Shown here: positions 60,287-64,000 of the stretch, in pieces
Layout: each line of letters starts with the position of its first letter
How positions within the stretch are numbered: position 1 is the first letter of the stretch
Source of the DNA: JAPPOI01 sp028818055
GTDB taxonomy: Bacteria > Pseudomonadota > Alphaproteobacteria > Rhodobacterales > Rhodobacteraceae
Direction: 5' to 3'
Assembly: GCA_965267405.1 (NCBI GenBank)
Contig: OZ253954.1
Coordinates: forward strand, 3,162,001-3,226,000
Length of the DNA: 64,000 nt
Position numbers and translations under genes: made by a program
The notes under the pieces: model-generated
Seen by the model: only the letters and a program-made list of their open reading frames with translations
What the model was told of the DNA's origin: nothing
The model's database searches: none

Positions 60287-63082
60287 ATGAGTTTTGGCAA
60301 GGGACATCACCTCAGCCTGATCGACGGCTCAGCCTTCATCTTTCGTGCTTACCATGCGCTGCCGCCCTTAACGCGTAAGTCCGACGGATTACCCGTCGGC
60401 GCCGTCAGCGGCTTCGTGAATATGCTTTGGAAGATGGTCGAAGGACATACAGGACCTGACGCTCCCACCCATATCGCCGTCGTGTTCGACAAGGGATCGC
60501 ACACGTTTCGAAACGATCTTTACGATCTTTACAAAGCCAACCGGGACGAAATGCCCGAGGACTTGCGCCCGCAGATACCGCTGACGCGCGATGCAACCCG
60601 TGCGTTTAACATCGCTTGTCTTGAACAAGAAGGCTTTGAGGCAGACGACATCATTGCGACCCTTGCCTGCAAAGCCCGAGACGCCGGTGGGCGGGTGACC
60701 ATCGTCTCGTCTGACAAAGACCTGATGCAGCTAGTGGGTGGCGGCGTTGAGATGCTGGATGCAATGAAAAACACCCGCATCGACACAGAAGGCGTTGAAG
60801 CGAAGTTTGGGGTGACACCCGACAAAGTGATCGATGTTCAGGCACTCGCAGGGGACAGTGTTGACAACATCCCGGGCGCACCCGGAATTGGGGTGAAGAC
60901 AGCCGCGCTCTTGATCAACGAATACGGGGATCTCGACACGCTGCTGGAGCGTGCTGAAGAAATCAAGCAGCCGAAGCGCCGCCAGACGTTGATCGAGAAC
61001 GCCGATCAAATCCGTCTTTCACGGACACTGGTGACTCTCGACTGCAACATGGAGCTCGACTACGGGCTTGAAACGCTCGAGGTGAAGGATCCGGTTGCAG
61101 ACGACCTGTTGGATTTTCTCACCGAGATGGAATTTCGGACGATTACCCGCCGAGTGGCTGAGTCCCTTGGTGTTGAGGTCCCTGTCATACCTGAGCCCGA
61201 GGCGCCAGCCGCCGAGGAATCCGAGAAGGAAGCCGTTCCATTTGATCATGAGAAATACGAAATGGTCGGCGATATTTCGGCATTGGATCGGTGGATTGCG
61301 CTGGCAAATTCGCGCGGATACGTCGCCATCGACACAGAGACAACCGGTCTGAATGAGATGACAGCCGATTTGGTTGGCATATCGATGTCAGTTGAACCCG
61401 GCTCTGCCTGTTACATCCCGCTTATTCACAAGGCGTCATCTTCGGATGATCTGTTTGGATCCGACGATTTGGCCGAAGGGCAGCTGCCAATTGACGAGGT
61501 GTTGAAAGCCCTGAAACCTTTGTTCGAAGACCCGGCAGTAATGAAGATCGGGCAGAACATGAAATATGACGCCAAGATATTTGCGCGCTACGGCATCGAT
61601 GTTGCACCGATCGATGACACAATGCTGATGTCATATGCCATGAATGCGGGTCTTCATAATCATGGTATGGACCAATTATCTGAGCGATATCTTGGACATC
61701 ATCCCATTGAAATCAAAACACTTCTTGGGACGGGAAAGTCGCAGATTACGTTTGACCGTGTGCCGTTAGACGATGCTGTAAAATACGCTGCCGAAGATGC
61801 CGACATCACGTTGAGACTGTGGGATGCCTTCAAACCCGAACTGCATGAAAAACAGGTCACCACTGTTTACGAGACGCTCGAGCGGCCACTGATCCCAGTT
61901 CTCGCCGATATGGAAATGGCCGGTATCAAAGTCGATGCGCAAGTTCTGTCACGCATGTCGAATGCGTTTGCTCAAAAAATGGCGCAGCTTGAAGACGAAA
62001 TACATGAACTCGTGGGCGAAAGCTTCAATGTCGGTTCGCCCGCGCAAGTTGGCGAAATCCTTTTCGAGCGAATGGGGCTTCCTGGCGGCAAGAAAGGCAA
62101 AACCGGCAAATACTCGACGCCGGCAGATGTCCTTGAGGATCTGGCGACCGAGCACGAGATGCCCGGCAAAGTGCTCGATTGGCGCCAACTGCAAAAGTTG
62201 AAATCAACCTATACAGATGCTCTGCAGGATCACATCAATCCGGACACCGGGCGGGTGCATACGTCGTATTCGATTGCCGGGGCTAACACCGGTCGATTGG
62301 CCTCAACTGATCCGAACTTGCAGAACATTCCCGTCCGCACCGAGGACGGTCGGCGCATTCGTGAGGCCTTTGTCGCAACCGAAGGCCATACGCTTGTCAG
62401 TTTGGACTACAGCCAGATCGAACTTCGCATTCTGGCCCACATCGCCGATATTGATGCGCTGAAGGAAGCATTCCGCGACGGTCAGGATATTCATGCCGCG
62501 ACTGCCTCAGAAATGTTCAATGTTCCACTGGAGGAGATGACTCCAGAAGTCCGGCGTCAGGCAAAGGCTATCAACTTCGGTGTGATCTACGGAATTTCCG
62601 GTTTTGGGCTTGCGCGCAATCTGCGCATTCCACGCGACGAGGCCCAAGGGTTCATTGATCGTTACTTCGAACGGTTCCCGGGAATCCGAACCTATATGGA
62701 TGACACCGTGGCCTTCGCGAAAGAACACGGTCATGTTCAGACGTTGTTCGGTCGCAAGATCAATACACCTGAAATCAACAACAAGGGTCCTCACGCCGGT
62801 TTTGCGAAACGCGCGGCCATTAACGCGCCCATACAAGGCACAGCCGCTGACGTCATACGACGCGCCATGATCCGAATGCCTGCGGCTATCGAAAAGCTTC
62901 CTGCAAAGATGTTGCTTCAGGTACATGATGAATTGTTGTTCGAAGTTGAAGATAAAGCCGTCGACGAGCTTATATCCACCGCGCGAGACGTCATGGAAAA
63001 CGCGGCGAATCCAGCCGTTCATCTTGATGTGCCCTTGGTCGTAGATGCCGGGCAGGGTGCCCACTGGGCAGAAGCGCATTGA
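60287..63082 (+). CDS. polA: DNA polymerase I
   Basis: Fills gaps and removes RNA primers. The 931-residue protein has the N-terminal 5'-3' exonuclease (LIDGSAFIFRAYHALPPL, SSDKDLMQL, LAGDSVDNIPGAPGIGVKT), an intact 3'-5' proofreading domain (D349 and E351 in IDTETTG, then GQNMKYDAKIF and AEDADITLRLW), and the polymerase domain with D707 (VSLDYSQIELR) and D881 (QVHDELLF). All active-site residues are present. GGGAGGA precedes the ATG at 60287. Confidence 0.97.
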   Translation: MSFGKGHHLSLIDGSAFIFRAYHALPPLTRKSDGLPVGAVSGFVNMLWKMVEGHTGPDAPTHIAVVFDKGSHTFRNDLYDLYKANRDEMPEDLRPQIPLTRDATRAFNIACLEQEGFEADDIIATLACKARDAGGRVTIVSSDKDLMQLVGGGVEMLDAMKNTRIDTEGVEAKFGVTPDKVIDVQALAGDSVDNIPGAPGIGVKTAALLINEYGDLDTLLERAEEIKQPKRRQTLIENADQIRLSRTLVTLDCNMELDYGLETLEVKDPVADDLLDFLTEMEFRTITRRVAESLGVEVPVIPEPEAPAAEESEKEAVPFDHEKYEMVGDISALDRWIALANSRGYVAIDTETTGLNEMTADLVGISMSVEPGSACYIPLIHKASSSDDLFGSDDLAEGQLPIDEVLKALKPLFEDPAVMKIGQNMKYDAKIFARYGIDVAPIDDTMLMSYAMNAGLHNHGMDQLSERYLGHHPIEIKTLLGTGKSQITFDRVPLDDAVKYAAEDADITLRLWDAFKPELHEKQVTTVYETLERPLIPVLADMEMAGIKVDAQVLSRMSNAFAQKMAQLEDEIHELVGESFNVGSPAQVGEILFERMGLPGGKKGKTGKYSTPADVLEDLATEHEMPGKVLDWRQLQKLKSTYTDALQDHINPDTGRVHTSYSIAGANTGRLASTDPNLQNIPVRTEDGRRIREAFVATEGHTLVSLDYSQIELRILAHIADIDALKEAFRDGQDIHAATASEMFNVPLEEMTPEVRRQAKAINFGVIYGISGFGLARNLRIPRDEAQGFIDRYFERFPGIRTYMDDTVAFAKEHGHVQTLFGRKINTPEINNKGPHAGFAKRAAINAPIQGTAADVIRRAMIRMPAAIEKLPAKMLLQVHDELLFEVEDKAVDELISTARDVMENAANPAVHLDVPLVVDAGQGAHWAEAH

Positions 63083-63166
63083 TTTCAAACGTTATTTTCG
63101 GGTCCCAATTTCCTTAATTTTGCCACGGGTCACGGGTATGAGTTCGGAAAAACAAATGGCCTTTCG

Positions 63167-63598
63167 ATGAACGAGCAAGCGAAAGCATCTACAGACTTAA
63201 CCGAATTGGTCGCCGGGCTGACACCTGTCCTTCAGCCGGGGACTTTTGTCTTTTGTTCCGTCTTTTACAACGCCGACGCCGCCGAAGCGATTTCCGTCAG
63301 TATCGGGACAATTCGCGAAGACGAGGGGATGTCTCTGATCTTGCCGCGTACTGAAGCGGTTAGGTTGGGGTTGGTGTTCGATGCAACATTCCGGCAAATA
63401 ACATTGATGGTAAATTCGTCGCTTGAAGCCATCGGTCTGACAGCCTCTGTTTCCAGCGCACTGGCCCGGGAAGGGATCGCAGCGAACGTCGTTGCGGGAA
63501 CCAATCATGATCATATTTTTGTCCCGACGCGCCGCGCTGAAGACGCTGTCAACGTACTCCGAGAACTTCAGGCCGACGCACAGGCTCATTTAGCTTAA
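63167..63598 (+). CDS. ACT-domain protein (DUF2241/DUF3124-like small regulator)
   Basis: A 143-residue protein with two ACT-like halves: GTFVFCSVFYNADAAEAISVSIGTIREDEGMSLIL (in part) and FRQITLMVNSSLEAIGLTASVSSALAREGIAANVVAG, the latter a clear ACT beta-alpha-beta pattern. Such small proteins bind amino acids or act as stand-alone regulatory modules; the ligand is not known. The exact DUF number is uncertain. It lies between polA and purL on the same strand. Confidence 0.78.
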   Translation: MNEQAKASTDLTELVAGLTPVLQPGTFVFCSVFYNADAAEAISVSIGTIREDEGMSLILPRTEAVRLGLVFDATFRQITLMVNSSLEAIGLTASVSSALAREGIAANVVAGTNHDHIFVPTRRAEDAVNVLRELQADAQAHLA

Positions 63599-63675
63599 AA
63601 ATTCGCGTATTCGGTCTTTCACGCAAGACCTCTCCGTTCTAAAAGCCCCTCGAGCAGACACGTGAAGGGGCACCC

Positions 63676-64000
63676 ATGGCCGAACCAGCCATTACCGATG
63701 ATCTGATCGCTGCGCATGGGATCACGGGCGACGAATACCAACGCATTCTTGAAATCATGGGGCGTGAGCCGACGTTCACGGAACTCGGCATTTTCTCGGC
63801 AATGTGGAACGAGCATTGCTCGTACAAATCTTCCAAAAAATGGCTACGCACGCTCCCAACTGAAGGCGATCAGGTGATCTGCGGTCCGGGTGAGAATGCC
63901 GGAATCGTAGACATCGGAGACGGCCAGGCAGTGGTGTTCAAAATGGAGAGCCACAACCACCCAAGCTACATCGAACCCTATCAAGGTGCGGCAACTGGCG
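63676..64000 (+). CDS. purL: Phosphoribosylformylglycinamidine synthase subunit PurL (N-terminal part)
   Basis: The gene runs off the right edge; 108 codons are seen. ATG 63676 has AAGGGG six bases ahead. The product begins MAEPAITDDLIAAHG and shows LGIFSAMWNEHCSYKSSKKWL, VVFKMESHNHPSYIEPYQGAATG, which are diagnostic of the small-type PurL that works with PurQ and PurS in purine synthesis (conversion of FGAR to FGAM). Confidence 0.96.
   Translation, partial: MAEPAITDDLIAAHGITGDEYQRILEIMGREPTFTELGIFSAMWNEHCSYKSSKKWLRTLPTEGDQVICGPGENAGIVDIGDGQAVVFKMESHNHPSYIEPYQGAATG

Overview
The window is ordinary chromosomal DNA of an alphaproteobacterium, most likely a Rhodobacterales (Roseobacter-group) species. 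The signs are a CckA-type hybrid kinase beside recA, a recA upstream region with the direct-repeat GAAC-N7-GAAC SOS box typical of this class, an aglEFGAK alpha-glucoside operon, an IalB-family protein, a HerA-like DUF853 ATPase, and two copies of an intergenic hairpin-plus-AGTATTT...CCAGAAAGAA element that I recall from this group. I see no rRNA, tRNA, insertion sequence, prophage or CRISPR array. Both ends cut a gene: a GMC oxidoreductase on the left and purL on the right.

Layout. 1-12 kb is the accessory-looking part. A cholesterol-oxidase-like GMC protein and a metallophosphoesterase form an overlapping pair, divergent from a large cyclase/ATPase/TPR signalling protein. Then come an orphan Tat-exported solute-binding protein, and an overlapping pair of a subtilisin-like protease and a PAP2/vanadium-haloperoxidase-fold protein with a GKGQ tandem-repeat head. 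That pair is divergent from a SARP-type winged-helix/TPR regulator. 12.5-19.3 kb holds a Hint-domain protein and a chemotaxis cluster (cheB-cheD on +, converging on STAS-cheY-cheA-cheW-cheR-small protein on -) with no receptor gene. 19.4-29.3 kb is alpha-glucoside uptake: glk-aglR on -, aglEFGAK on +, then a HpcH/HpaI aldolase. Two identical palindromes flank the divergent aglR/aglE promoter region.

29.3-47.7 kb is mostly housekeeping: a ureohydrolase, guaB, an RsmB-type rRNA methyltransferase, cckA, recA, alaS, a DUF1330 protein, a PEP-mutase-like lyase with an aminotransferase, then cysS, cimA, a methyltransferase, an NDUFAF6-like phytoene-synthase relative, and an MFS transporter. 47.8-53.1 kb holds cobK, an AlkA-type glycosylase, an esterase, an HNH endonuclease, a GNAT acetyltransferase, a second ureohydrolase and a radical SAM protein. 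53.2-57.0 kb is zwf-pgl-pgi behind a GntR/LacI-type operator, which with glk and agl feeds imported alpha-glucosides toward glucose-6-phosphate and 6-phosphogluconate. 57.0-64 kb holds ialB, a 370-base region with two minus-strand stem-loop/U-run structures that look like small RNA genes, a HerA-like ATPase, a lipoprotein with a possible Cys-His-Asp triad, polA, an ACT-domain protein and the start of purL.

The most interesting candidates are the two putative small RNAs at 57.75-58.0 kb (one with an anti-Shine-Dalgarno stretch), the protease/haloperoxidase-fold pair with its regulator, and the GMC/phosphoesterase pair with its cyclase/ATPase regulator. All functional statements come from reading motifs by eye; no database search was run.
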